From Rhizobium sp. (GTDB lineage: Bacteria; Pseudomonadota; Alphaproteobacteria; Rhizobiales; Rhizobiaceae), in assembly GCA_003527225.1 (NCBI GenBank), contig DPXQ01000113.1, positions 36,023-79,857 of the forward strand: DNA of 43,835 bases. Direction: 5' to 3'. Positions 1-7,733 of this stretch are shown here, in pieces. Within the stretch, counting starts at the first letter, position 1, and every line of letters starts with the position of its first letter. The position numbers and the translations under genes were made by a program. Below the pieces are notes generated by a model. It was not told the DNA's origin, ran no database searches, and saw only the letters and a list, made by a program, of their open reading frames with translations.

Positions 1-27
1 GGCGGCGGAACCGGCAGCCGCGAGTCA

Positions 28-50
28 ATCTCCCCCCTTGTGGGGGAGAT
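28..50. repeat. Short palindromic intergenic repeat
   Basis: Perfect 9-bp inverted arms (ATCTCCCCC / GGGGGAGAT) separated by 5 nt, followed by a GC-rich tail. Similar C-run/G-run palindromes recur at about 2305-2330, 2745-2770 and 3501-3619, so this belongs to a dispersed rhizobial palindrome family rather than being a dedicated terminator. It lies upstream of the SDR gene. Confidence 0.6.
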
Positions 51-182
51 GGCCGGCAGGCCAGAGGGGGGCAGCGCAACGGACCGCCAAGCTGTCCGCG
101 ACCCTTGGTCTTGCCCCTTCCAAAACCCGGCCACCGCCTTATAACATCCGGCACGAACACATTTTCAGAAAAGGACATCACC

Positions 183-971
183 ATGGATCTCGGCATCAAG
201 GGAAAACGCGCGCTCGTGCTCGCCTCGTCGCGCGGCCTCGGCCTCGGCATCGCGAAGGCATTGGCCGACGAGGGCGCGCATGTGCTCTTGTGCGGCCGCA
301 GCGCCGACAAGCTGAAGGCCAATGCCGACGCCATCAATGCGGCGGGTCGCGGCAAGGCCGACTGGGTTGAGGCCGACCTCTCCGACGCCGATTTCGTCGA
401 CAGGATGCTCGCCGCCGTCCACCACAAGCTCGGCGGCATCGACATCCTGGTCAACAATACCGGCGGCCCGACACCGGGCACGGCGGAGGAGATGACGGCG
501 GAAAAGCTCTTCAACTTCTTCCAGTCGATGGTCGTGCGCGTCATCACGCTCACCAATGCGCTCCTGCCGCTGATGCAGACGCAAGGGTTCGGCCGCATCC
601 TCACCGTCGCCTCATCCGGCGTGTTCGAGCCGATCCCCAATCTCGCGCTCTCCAACACGCTGCGCTCGGCGCTGGTCGGCTGGAACAAGACGCTCTCGAC
701 GGAAGTGGCCAGCTTCGGCGTCACCGCGAACATGATCCTGCCCGGCCGCATCCATACCGACCGAATCGACGAGCTCGACGGCGCCAATGCGAAGAAGGCC
801 GGCAAGACACTGGATGAGGTGCGCGCCGCCTCGATCAGGACAATCCCCGCCGGTCGGCTCGGCAAGGTGGAGGAGTTTGCCGCCGCTGCCGCCTTCCTCT
901 GCTCCGTGCCGGCAAGCTATGTCACCGGCACCATGCTGCGCGTCGACGGCGGCGCGGCGAAATCGATCTGA
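183..971 (+). CDS. SDR family oxidoreductase with altered catalytic site
   Basis: A 262-aa short-chain dehydrogenase/reductase, probably cytosolic and NAD(P)-binding. The N-terminal Rossmann glycine motif reads SSRGLGLGIA (about residues 15-24), the NNxG-type motif reads LVNNTGG, and the C-terminus ends in the usual VTGTMLRVDGG. The catalytic YxxxK is not present: the aligned stretch is PNLALSNTLRSAL, with Leu and Asn where Tyr and Lys belong. The active-site Ser is retained (VASSG). Many proteobacterial SDRs share this LALSN variant, so it is a subfamily trait, but the substrate is unknown and classical hydride transfer chemistry may be changed. The start at 183 was chosen because AAAAGGA lies just upstream and the alternative start at 105 adds a non-homologous leader. 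A rho-independent terminator follows at 1005, so it is probably monocistronic. Confidence 0.9.
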   Translation: MDLGIKGKRALVLASSRGLGLGIAKALADEGAHVLLCGRSADKLKANADAINAAGRGKADWVEADLSDADFVDRMLAAVHHKLGGIDILVNNTGGPTPGTAEEMTAEKLFNFFQSMVVRVITLTNALLPLMQTQGFGRILTVASSGVFEPIPNLALSNTLRSALVGWNKTLSTEVASFGVTANMILPGRIHTDRIDELDGANAKKAGKTLDEVRAASIRTIPAGRLGKVEEFAAAAAFLCSVPASYVTGTMLRVDGGAAKSI

Positions 972-1004
972 GCCGGCACCGGACCCCGCCCGGGACACAA
1001 CTGG

Positions 1005-1037
1005 ACCCCGCGATCCCCCTCGGCGCGCGGGGTTTTT
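1005..1037 (+). terminator. Rho-independent terminator after the SDR gene
   Basis: Arms ACCCCGCG (1005-1012) and CGCGGGGT (1026-1033) form an 8-bp GC-rich stem, followed directly by a T run (1033-1037). It lies 34 nt after the SDR stop codon and is oriented for plus-strand transcripts. Confidence 0.75.
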
Positions 1038-1140
1038 GCTGCCCGCAGCCTCCCCAGAAAAAGGGAGAGATTTTCGCTGGCGTCCGACGCGAAGTCGACT
1101 ATAGTTGGTGCGACAAATTGTTCCATGGGAGGAGAGACTA

Positions 1141-1365
1141 TTGGAGCAGATTCGCCAATTATTCACCGTCGTCGGGGCCTTGACGCTCCTTGTCGGCATC
1201 GCCTGGGTCGCGCACGGCACCGGCATGTTTCGCCTGCCCGGCACCGACTTCATGCCGAATGAAAGCGTGTGGACGATCAACGGCGCGCTGGTCGCCGTCT
1301 TCGGCCTGATCGTCTTCATCGGCGCACGCTGGTTCCTGCGCCGGGAGCACAACCGGACAATCTGA
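1141..1365 (+). CDS. Small two-TM membrane protein (paralogue A)
   Basis: A 74-aa predicted inner-membrane protein of unknown function with two hydrophobic helices (about residues 8-24 and 47-64) joined by a loop containing GTGMFRLPGTDFMPNESVWT. I chose the TTG at 1141 because a strong Shine-Dalgarno (GGGAGGAGA) ends about 6 nt before it. An upstream TTG at 1105 would leave that motif inside the gene. The protein is clearly related to the product at 1864-2067: both have GTGxF, a Pro, FMxN, WTIxG and an ARR-type basic C-terminus. The pair therefore looks like an old local duplication. No partner gene suggests a role. Confidence 0.75.
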   Translation: MEQIRQLFTVVGALTLLVGIAWVAHGTGMFRLPGTDFMPNESVWTINGALVAVFGLIVFIGARWFLRREHNRTI

Positions 1366-1513
1366 TCCTTTCGGCCCCACAGGTCGAACGACGGCATGGC
1401 CGGGCCTCGCGCTCGGCCATTTGCATTTGAGGCAAATCCGAGCGGAATAATCGACGGAAGGGCAAGGCGCGGCCGCTATAGAGCTGTTCAACAGGCTGAA
1501 CAGGGCATGAGCC

Positions 1514-1753
1514 ATGATGCGCGACACGATCAACGCTGCCGGACACGACACCCGCAACGGTCCGGGGCGCCCGGATGCGCGCATTGCCGCGCGGCCTTCC
1601 GTCCCTGCCGTCTCAGCCTCCATCGCCGGGCCGCAGACTTTCGCCCATGGCCGGATCATCGGCCAGTGGCTGGAAAATTTCGCAACGCCCGCCGGAGCGG
1701 ACGGCGAGGGACAGGGCCAGTCGCTGGTCCAGCGCTACTACGCGGACGTCTGA
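1514..1753 (+). CDS. Hypothetical small protein
   Basis: A 79-aa ORF lying between the two related small membrane proteins. The N-terminal half is low complexity (Ala/Pro/Arg). The C-terminal half (HGRIIGQWLENFATPAG, then QRYYADV) looks more protein-like. The ribosome binding site is weak (only CAGGG upstream), there is no signal peptide or TM segment, and I do not recognise a family. It could be a genuine small rhizobial protein or a chance ORF in high-GC DNA. Confidence 0.4.
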   Translation: MMRDTINAAGHDTRNGPGRPDARIAARPSVPAVSASIAGPQTFAHGRIIGQWLENFATPAGADGEGQGQSLVQRYYADV

Positions 1754-1863
1754 GGCGGATGAAGGACGGGCACCCGCCAGGAGGCAAAGGAGATCGTTTC
1801 CCTCGCCTGACCGGCAAGGCCGCCTATATTCATAGGGGCGGATCATCAGGGAGACAGTGAACC

Positions 1864-2067
1864 ATGGCAATCGCAAGACTGGCGCTCACCGTCATCGGCA
1901 TTCTCGCCATGCTGATCGGCCTCGTCTGGATCGGCCAAGGGACAGGCCATTTCCCCTACCCCGCCTCCAGCTTCATGATCAACCAGAACCCCTGGACGAT
2001 CTACGGCCTCCTGCTGGCGCTGGCCGGCGCCGCCACCGTCTGGGCGGCGCGGCGGTATCTGAAATAG
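1864..2067 (+). CDS. Small two-TM membrane protein (paralogue B)
   Basis: A 67-aa predicted inner-membrane protein with two hydrophobic helices (about 5-22 and 45-62) and a conserved linker GTGHFPYPASSFMINQNPWT. It aligns without large gaps to the protein at 1141-1365 (GTGxF, P, FMxN, WTIxG, AARR), so the two are paralogues. The start is supported by GGGAGA about 10 nt upstream. Function is unknown. Downstream is an 860-bp repeat block without genes. Confidence 0.75.
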   Translation: MAIARLALTVIGILAMLIGLVWIGQGTGHFPYPASSFMINQNPWTIYGLLLALAGAATVWAARRYLK

Positions 2068-2074
2068 AGCATGT

Positions 2075-2508
2075 CTCCCGCTCCAGGGACCAGGTGGTCA
2101 TCCTCGGGCTTGTCCCGAGGATCTTTCTGCACCAGCAGCAAACCCGACGTCGCCGCGAAGAGAAGGCCGCCCTTGGCAGATCCTCGGGACAAGCCCGAGG
2201 ATGACGGAGTGCGTGGAGGTGCCGCTTGTCCCTTCTCCCCGCCTGCGGGGAGAAGGTGGCGGCAGCCGGATGAGGGGCAATGCCGTCAAAACACGGCGCA
2301 CGATCTCCGCCCCCCTGCGGGGGAGAAAGCGAAATCGAGGGCTTAGCCCGCCAGGGCTAAACCTCAGATTTTGCAAGCGAGGGGCAAAGTTCCGATGGAA
2401 CCAGCAAACCCACCCCTCTCTTGGAATTTCTAGCACTTAGCCAATGCTAAGCGCTGAAATTCCATTCTCTCCCGCAAGGGGAGAGATGCCCTCACCCCCG
2501 CCGCGCCG
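2075..2508. repeat. Composite palindromic repeat, copy 1 of 2
   Basis: About 434 bp, nearly identical to 2522-2949. It is built from several inverted repeats in series. These are ATCCTCGGG/CCCGAGGAT in both orientations (about 2099-2121 and 2180-2202), CTTCTCCCC/GGGGAGAAG, a C-run/G-run hairpin near 2305-2330, GGGCTTAGCCC/GGGCTAA and GCTTAGC-type arms near 2435-2450. Every ORF inside it is duplicated in copy 2 and explained by the repeat, so I regard the stretch as noncoding. The mosaic of palindromes is typical of rhizobial intergenic elements. Confidence 0.85.
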
Positions 2509-2521
2509 CCGTTTGTCCCTT

Positions 2522-2949
2522 CTCCCGCTCCAGGGACCAGGTCGTCATCCTCGGGCTTGTCCCGAGGATCTTCTGCACCAGCAGCAAACCCCACGTCGCA
2601 GTGAACAGAAGGCAGCCCCGGCAGATCCTCGGGACAAGCCCGAGGATGACGGAGTGCGCGGAGGTGCCGCTTGTCCCTTCTCCCCGCAAGCGGGGAGAAG
2701 GTGGCGGCAGCCGGATGAGGGGCAATGCCGTAAACACGGCGCACGATCTCCCCCCTTGCGGGGGAGAAAGCGAAATCGAGGGCTTAGCCCGCCAGGGCTA
2801 AACCTCAGATTTTGCAAGCGAGGGGCAAAGTTCCGATGGCACCAGCAAACCCACCCCTCTCTTGGAATTTCTAGCACTTAGCCAATGCTAAGCGCTGAAA
2901 TTCCATTCTCTCCCGCAAGGGGAGAGATGCCCTCACCCCCGCCGCGCCG
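2522..2949. repeat. Composite palindromic repeat, copy 2 of 2
   Basis: About 428 bp, a direct repeat of 2075-2508 with a period of 447 bp at the left end and 441 bp at the right end. Differences are single substitutions and short indels, for example CCTGC versus AAGC in a hairpin loop and one shorter A run. Its right end (2933-2949) overlaps the 3' end of the minus-strand restriction-modification gene and supplies that gene's last codons and TGA stop. A near-identical tandem arrangement implies a recent duplication. Confidence 0.85.
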
Positions 2950-5900
2950 TCTTCATCGCCTCGGTAATCGCAACCGTCTCGACCGAGACGCGGGTGACGC
3001 GGGCGATCAGGTCGACCACCTTTTCCTTGTAGTCGGCGAAGCGGTAGGTGTTGAACCTCTCGCGGATGGTCGGGTCCTTCGGCGTCTTTTCCTTGTACTG
3101 GTCGAGGATCCATTCGACGCCGGAGCGGTTGCCGAGCCTGTAGTCCCAGACCTCTTTGGGAATGCCCGACAGCGTGGTCTCGCTGTCGAGGCGGATCAGG
3201 CCATTGTCGCGGTCGGCCTTCAGCATCGCCTTCGGCGCAACGCCCGCCGCCCGCGCGCCCTCGTCCACGCTATCGGTGCGCGTGACCGGCCAGGGCTCGA
3301 CCGCCTCATAGCCGATATGCAGCGCCATCAGCCGCCTGCCCCAGTCCGCCCAGGCCCGGAAATCGGGATAGAAGGGAATGCGCGGGAAATCGCGCTTCAG
3401 GTTTTGGGCATATTTCTCCCGGTAGAGCGGATCGTGCAGCACGGCGTAGACATAGTGGAAGATGTCTTCCTTGGTGATGGCGGCGGCCTTTCCGCGCTTA
3501 CCCTCCCCTTGAGGGGGAGGGTCGGACCACAGGTCCGGGGCGGGGTGATCCACCGCAGATGCTGAAGGGTCACCCCCACCCGCGCGTTCCGCGCGACCTC
3601 CCCCCTCAAGGGGGAGGTGTTCGCCCTTGCCGTAATGCGCCCGGAACTGCTTCAGACCCCAGTCGGTGATGTTGTCGACCCGCTCGCCATCGGCGGTGTA
3701 GCGGTAGAGGGGGAGATTGGTTGCACCTGCGGCTGCCCCAACGAGGTGCATGTCGATGACAGTATCCGAAGAAAGCGCCATAAAAGGCTTCTGAGAAGTT
3801 GGATCAGTAAAGACAATCCCTAGGTTGTTGGCCTGCCCTTGTTGACCAAATATTGTCCGTGTCTGATTGAGCATCTCAATAAACGGGGGATAAAACAGTA
3901 AATTCTGCTTGTCGAATGGCCGGTAGAGCGTCGTGACTAGTTGTGCCGCCGACGTATCCAATGGTGTATTGTTTTGCAGGGCCTGTTTGACAGAGCGCGT
4001 CCATTTAATTTCGGACGTCAGTCTTTCCACATCCCGAGCGCCACCTCTCGTCGTAGGTACGTTTAGCCTGTCTGCTTCATACCGACCTACAAGAAAATCC
4101 GTCCTTAACCTAAGGTCATCTGGCGACCGAGCATACATCCAGTCGTCTCTATTTGTAACGAGACCAAACGAAAACAGCCGAAAAATCGCCCGCTCCTGCC
4201 CCGTCGTCTTGGCCGCCTTGGTCTTCTTGTCGGCGACCGGGATCAGCGTGTCCCAGTCATTGTCCGTCAGGTTGATCCAGTTGCCCTTCTTGTCCGGCTC
4301 GACCCGCTCGAAGGACAAGGACGACAGTTTCGACGCGCCCAGAAAACTCAGCTTGTCGGCGGCGGTGTCGAATTCCGGCCGGCGGGCATAGAAGATCTTG
4401 CAGCCCTTCTGCTTGCGCCGCTTGACGAGAAACGAGATGGCCACGCCCGTCTGGATGCCGAAGACATTGTGCCTGGTGCCTGACAGTTTCGGATTGGCGC
4501 GCACGTCGCCGCCGAGATCGACCACGTAGACTTCGTGGAATTCCTCGGCCACCGCCTTGCGGAAGCCGTCGAAGGTGCGGCTGTCGATGAAGGAACGGTT
4601 GGTGATGAAGGCCAGCACGCCGTCGTCGTGCATGCGGTCCGAGGCCCAGCGGAAGAAGCGGGCATACATGTCGTAGACCTTGGTCTTTTGCGCCGTCGAC
4701 AGGCGGATATAGCTTGCCTTGATCAACTCGTCGATGCGCGGATAGGCGCGGTTCTTGTTGTTGTCGTTCTCGTTGGCCTGATTGGCATTATACGGCGGGT
4801 TGCCGATGATCACCGAAATCTTGCGGGCGTTCTGGCGCTTGACGCGCTCGATGTTCTCGTCGGAGAGGGCCGCGAACATGTCGTGCTGGTGGCCGGCGCG
4901 GATGCCGAGCCCCTCGACATTGTCCAGCGTGTCGACGAAGCAGAGATTGGGGAATTCGGCGAACTGGCCGGTGATCGCCGCATAGGTCGCCTCGATGTTC
5001 AGGTTGGCGACGTAGTAGGGCAGAATCGCCACCTCGTTGGCGTGCAGCTCGTTCTTGTATTTGTGGGCGAGCTTCTTCGGGTCGCCGCGGAAGTGTTCGA
5101 GCAGCTCGCAGATGAAGGTGCCGGTGCCCGTCGCCGGATCGAGGATTTCGACATGCTCGTCGATCAGGTTCTTGCCGAAATGCTTTTCACAGAGCCAGTC
5201 GGCGCCCTCGATCATGAATTTCACGATCTCGTTCGGCGTATAGACGACGCCCAGCCGGTCGGCCTTCTTCTCGTCGTAGACCTTGTAGAAATTCTCGTAG
5301 ATGACCTTCAGGAAGGTCTGCTTTTCCGCATGGCTGGTGATCTGCGCCGCGTTCGCCCGGATCGCCGCATAGTAGAGTTCGAGCCCCTTCAGCGTCTCCT
5401 TCTTCACCGCGCCGGTGAAGAACTTGCCCTCCAGCGCGTAAAGCTCCTTGGCGATGTTGTTCTCGTGGTGGAAATCGCCCTCGTTGAACACATTGGCGAA
5501 GATTTCCTCGGTCAGGATATGCTGGATCAGCATTTCCCGCACATCGGCCTCGCCCAGCGTCGGGTTGATCGTCTCCTTGCAGGTGTCGAGGAATTTCTGC
5601 GCCGCCGCCTTGAAGACCGGGTTCTGCGCATAGGCCGCGTCGATGCGGGAACGCAGCGCGTCGAGCACGAAGGGCAGATAGGTCTTGAACTCCTCGACCG
5701 CCTTGCGGAACTCGCGGATTTCCTCGCGCTCGTAGCCGAAGAACAGGTTGAGCAGCTTCAAGAGCGCGTCGTTGTCGGTCATCGAGCAGCGGAACACCTC
5801 CTGCCGGTCCTGGATCAGGACGGCAGTGTGGGAATTCTCGAAGATGATGTTGTCCTGCGGATAGCCCTTGGCGAGCTTCTTGCGGATCTCGACGTCGAGG

Positions 5901-6157
5901 TCGTCGGCGGTATCCTTGGCCTCCCAGTAGCCGAAGGGCAGGCCGAGGCTGTGGAAGATCGTGCCGTCGGGGCGGATGCGCGATTTCTGCGCCGAGGCGA
6001 ATTCATACTGCGCGGCGAACTGCCAGTTGAGCTGGCGCGACCAGGTCTTCAGGAGGTCCTTGAAGGCTTCGGAGATGACGCCTTCCGTCACCGAGCCCGA
6101 AAACTTCCGCAAGCGGTCGATTTCGTTCAGGTATTGATTGATCAGCAACTGACTCAT
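2933..6157 (-). CDS. Single-chain restriction-modification enzyme (type IIG/ISP-like N6-adenine MTase)
   Basis: A 1074-aa protein predicted to join an N-terminal nuclease domain to an adenine-N6 methyltransferase and a C-terminal specificity region. A PD...ExK nuclease motif is visible at P63-D64, E79 and K81 (YWEAKD). The AdoMet-binding motif I is DPATGTGTF (about 337-345) and the catalytic motif IV is NPPYN (about 451-455), as in the Eco57I/type ISP MTase group. No helicase domain is present, so this is a short stand-alone form rather than a full type ISP enzyme. Two oddities stand out. Residues about 846-886 are encoded by a palindromic repeat inserted in frame. Residues about 655-810 (DNA 3720-4190) are visibly AT-richer than the rest and probably form the target-recognition region. 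The stop codon lies in the adjacent repeat. There is no separate MTase or S gene nearby. Confidence 0.85.
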   Translation of the reverse strand: MSQLLINQYLNEIDRLRKFSGSVTEGVISEAFKDLLKTWSRQLNWQFAAQYEFASAQKSRIRPDGTIFHSLGLPFGYWEAKDTADDLDVEIRKKLAKGYPQDNIIFENSHTAVLIQDRQEVFRCSMTDNDALLKLLNLFFGYEREEIREFRKAVEEFKTYLPFVLDALRSRIDAAYAQNPVFKAAAQKFLDTCKETINPTLGEADVREMLIQHILTEEIFANVFNEGDFHHENNIAKELYALEGKFFTGAVKKETLKGLELYYAAIRANAAQITSHAEKQTFLKVIYENFYKVYDEKKADRLGVVYTPNEIVKFMIEGADWLCEKHFGKNLIDEHVEILDPATGTGTFICELLEHFRGDPKKLAHKYKNELHANEVAILPYYVANLNIEATYAAITGQFAEFPNLCFVDTLDNVEGLGIRAGHQHDMFAALSDENIERVKRQNARKISVIIGNPPYNANQANENDNNKNRAYPRIDELIKASYIRLSTAQKTKVYDMYARFFRWASDRMHDDGVLAFITNRSFIDSRTFDGFRKAVAEEFHEVYVVDLGGDVRANPKLSGTRHNVFGIQTGVAISFLVKRRKQKGCKIFYARRPEFDTAADKLSFLGASKLSSLSFERVEPDKKGNWINLTDNDWDTLIPVADKKTKAAKTTGQERAIFRLFSFGLVTNRDDWMYARSPDDLRLRTDFLVGRYEADRLNVPTTRGGARDVERLTSEIKWTRSVKQALQNNTPLDTSAAQLVTTLYRPFDKQNLLFYPPFIEMLNQTRTIFGQQGQANNLGIVFTDPTSQKPFMALSSDTVIDMHLVGAAAGATNLPLYRYTADGERVDNITDWGLKQFRAHYGKGEHLPLEGGGRAERAGGGDPSASAVDHPAPDLWSDPPPQGEGKRGKAAAITKEDIFHYVYAVLHDPLYREKYAQNLKRDFPRIPFYPDFRAWADWGRRLMALHIGYEAVEPWPVTRTDSVDEGARAAGVAPKAMLKADRDNGLIRLDSETTLSGIPKEVWDYRLGNRSGVEWILDQYKEKTPKDPTIRERFNTYRFADYKEKVVDLIARVTRVSVETVAITEAMKTARRG
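3501..3619. repeat. Palindromic repeat inserted in frame in the R-M gene
   Basis: About 119 bp with large terminal inverted arms: CCCTCCCCTTGAGGGGGAGG at the left and a CCTCCCCCCTCAAGGGGGAGG-like right end. Inside it is GGACCACAGGTCC. On the minus strand the reading frame passes through without a stop and adds about 40 residues rich in Gly, Pro, Arg and Asp (starting LPLEGGGRAERAGGG) between the segments ending HYGKGE and starting ITKEDIFHYVY. It resembles the dispersed C-run/G-run palindromes elsewhere in the window. Confidence 0.75.
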
Positions 6158-6378
6158 GCGCGTCCCCCTGGCGGCTCGACCTTAGACCGAAGGACGCGCG
6201 CGAGGAAAGCGGGAAATCCGGCCTGCGCACAACCTCCTTTCCACCCCCCTTGCCTTTGCCCTCCCCTTCGTGCCAATACGCGCGCTCTCATTGCGGGCCG
6301 CGGCCACCGCGCCCCGTTTCGCGTCCGGGTCCTGCCCGGTTCCGGCATCCATTCAAGACATGACAGGGAGCGGCGGCG

Positions 6379-7671
6379 ATGGCTGAGGCGCTGGGGCTTG
6401 ATTTCGGCACGACGAATACGGTGATGGCGCTCGCGGACAGCGGTCAGGCCACCCATTCGGTCGCCTTCACCTCCTCGGCCGGCACCACGGACAGCATGCG
6501 CACCGCGCTCTCCTTCATGAAGGACCGCCAGCTCGGCGCAAGGGCGCTGAAGGTCGAGGCCGGACAGGCCGCCATCCGCCAGTTCATCGACAATCCCGGC
6601 GAATGCCGTTTCCTGCAGTCGATCAAGACCTTCGCCGCCTCGCCGCTGTTCCAGGGCACGCTCATCCATGCGCGGCGCTTCCAGTTCGAGGATCTGATGG
6701 AGGTTTTCCTCAAGCGCCTCGAGGCCTATGCCGGCGACGGCTGGCCGTCGGGTGCCAAACGCATCGTCGCGGGCAGGCCGGTGCATTTTGCCGGGGCCAA
6801 TCCCGATCCGGCGCTGGCGATGACCCGCTACAACGAGGCGCTCACCCGCTTCGGCTTCCCGGAAATCCACTATGTCTACGAGCCGGTGGCGGCGGCCTTC
6901 TATTTCGCGCAGCACCTGAAGCGCGACGCGACCGTTCTCGTCGCCGATTTCGGCGGCGGCACGACCGACTATTCGCTGATCCGCTTCGAAACCAGCGGCG
7001 GCAGGCTTTCCGCCGTGCCCGTCGGCCATTCCGGCGTGGGCATCGCCGGCGACCAGTTCGACGCGCGCATCATCGAGCATCTGGTTGCCCCCGAAATCGG
7101 CAAGGGCAGCCGCTTCAAGAGCTTCGACAAGGTTCTCGACGTGCCGAGCAACTACTACACCAGCTTCTCGCGCTGGAACCAGCTCTCGGTCTTCAAGACC
7201 TCGCGCGAATATGCCGACCTGAAGTCGCTGGTGCGCCAGAGCCTGGAGCCGGACAAGCTTGAACTCTTCATCGACCTCGTCGAGCATGACGAGGGCTATC
7301 CGCTCTATCAGGCGGTCTCGGCCACCAAGATGGCGCTGTCGGCGGAGGAAGAAGCCGAGTTCCGCTTCTCGCCGCTGGGAAAGGCGGGCGAAAAGACCGT
7401 GCGCCGCGCCGATTTCGAGGGCTGGATCGCCGACGACCTCGCCCGCATCGAGGCCGCGCTCGACGAGGTGCTGACCAAGACCGACACCGCGCCGGGCGAG
7501 ATCGACAAGGTGTTCCTGACCGGCGGCACCTCCTTCGTGCCGGCCGTGCGGCGGATCTTCACCGAGCGCTTCGAGGCCGGGCGGATCGAAAGCGGCGGCG
7601 AACTGGTGTCGATCGCCCACGGCCTGGCGCTGATCGGCGAGCGCGACGACATCGCCCAGTGGGCGGCGTGA
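6379..7671 (+). CDS. Hsp70-family ATPase lacking a substrate-binding domain (YegD-like)
   Basis: A 430-aa cytosolic actin-fold ATPase. Phosphate-binding motif 1 is LDFGTTNTV (7-15), phosphate 2 is ADFGGGTTDYSL (189-200) and the adenosine-binding motif near the C-terminus is LTGGTSFVP. The length and sequence match only the nucleotide-binding domain of DnaK. The C-terminal peptide-binding domain is missing, as in E. coli YegD-type proteins, so a classical DnaJ/GrpE folding cycle is not implied. It is divergent from the R-M gene with a 221-bp shared upstream region and is followed 62 bp later by a uracil-DNA glycosylase on the same strand. The start at 6379 follows AGGGAG. Function of this subfamily is not established. 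Confidence 0.85.
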   Translation: MAEALGLDFGTTNTVMALADSGQATHSVAFTSSAGTTDSMRTALSFMKDRQLGARALKVEAGQAAIRQFIDNPGECRFLQSIKTFAASPLFQGTLIHARRFQFEDLMEVFLKRLEAYAGDGWPSGAKRIVAGRPVHFAGANPDPALAMTRYNEALTRFGFPEIHYVYEPVAAAFYFAQHLKRDATVLVADFGGGTTDYSLIRFETSGGRLSAVPVGHSGVGIAGDQFDARIIEHLVAPEIGKGSRFKSFDKVLDVPSNYYTSFSRWNQLSVFKTSREYADLKSLVRQSLEPDKLELFIDLVEHDEGYPLYQAVSATKMALSAEEEAEFRFSPLGKAGEKTVRRADFEGWIADDLARIEAALDEVLTKTDTAPGEIDKVFLTGGTSFVPAVRRIFTERFEAGRIESGGELVSIAHGLALIGERDDIAQWAA

Positions 7672-7733
7672 GGCGACGCCTCCTCCGACAGGAATCTGTT
7701 TCCTTTGCCCGGGCACTGGACTAGAACAAAACG

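Noticed and set aside
2071..2881. Several 80-145 codon ORFs in both strands of the repeat block
   Set aside because: The same peptides appear twice because the 430-bp repeat is duplicated, and they consist of translated palindromes.
4535..6424. Long plus-strand ORF (629 codons) opposite the R-M gene
   Set aside because: It is the antisense shadow of a well-supported gene in GC-rich DNA, with Arg/Leu/Val/Asp-biased composition and no recognisable domain.
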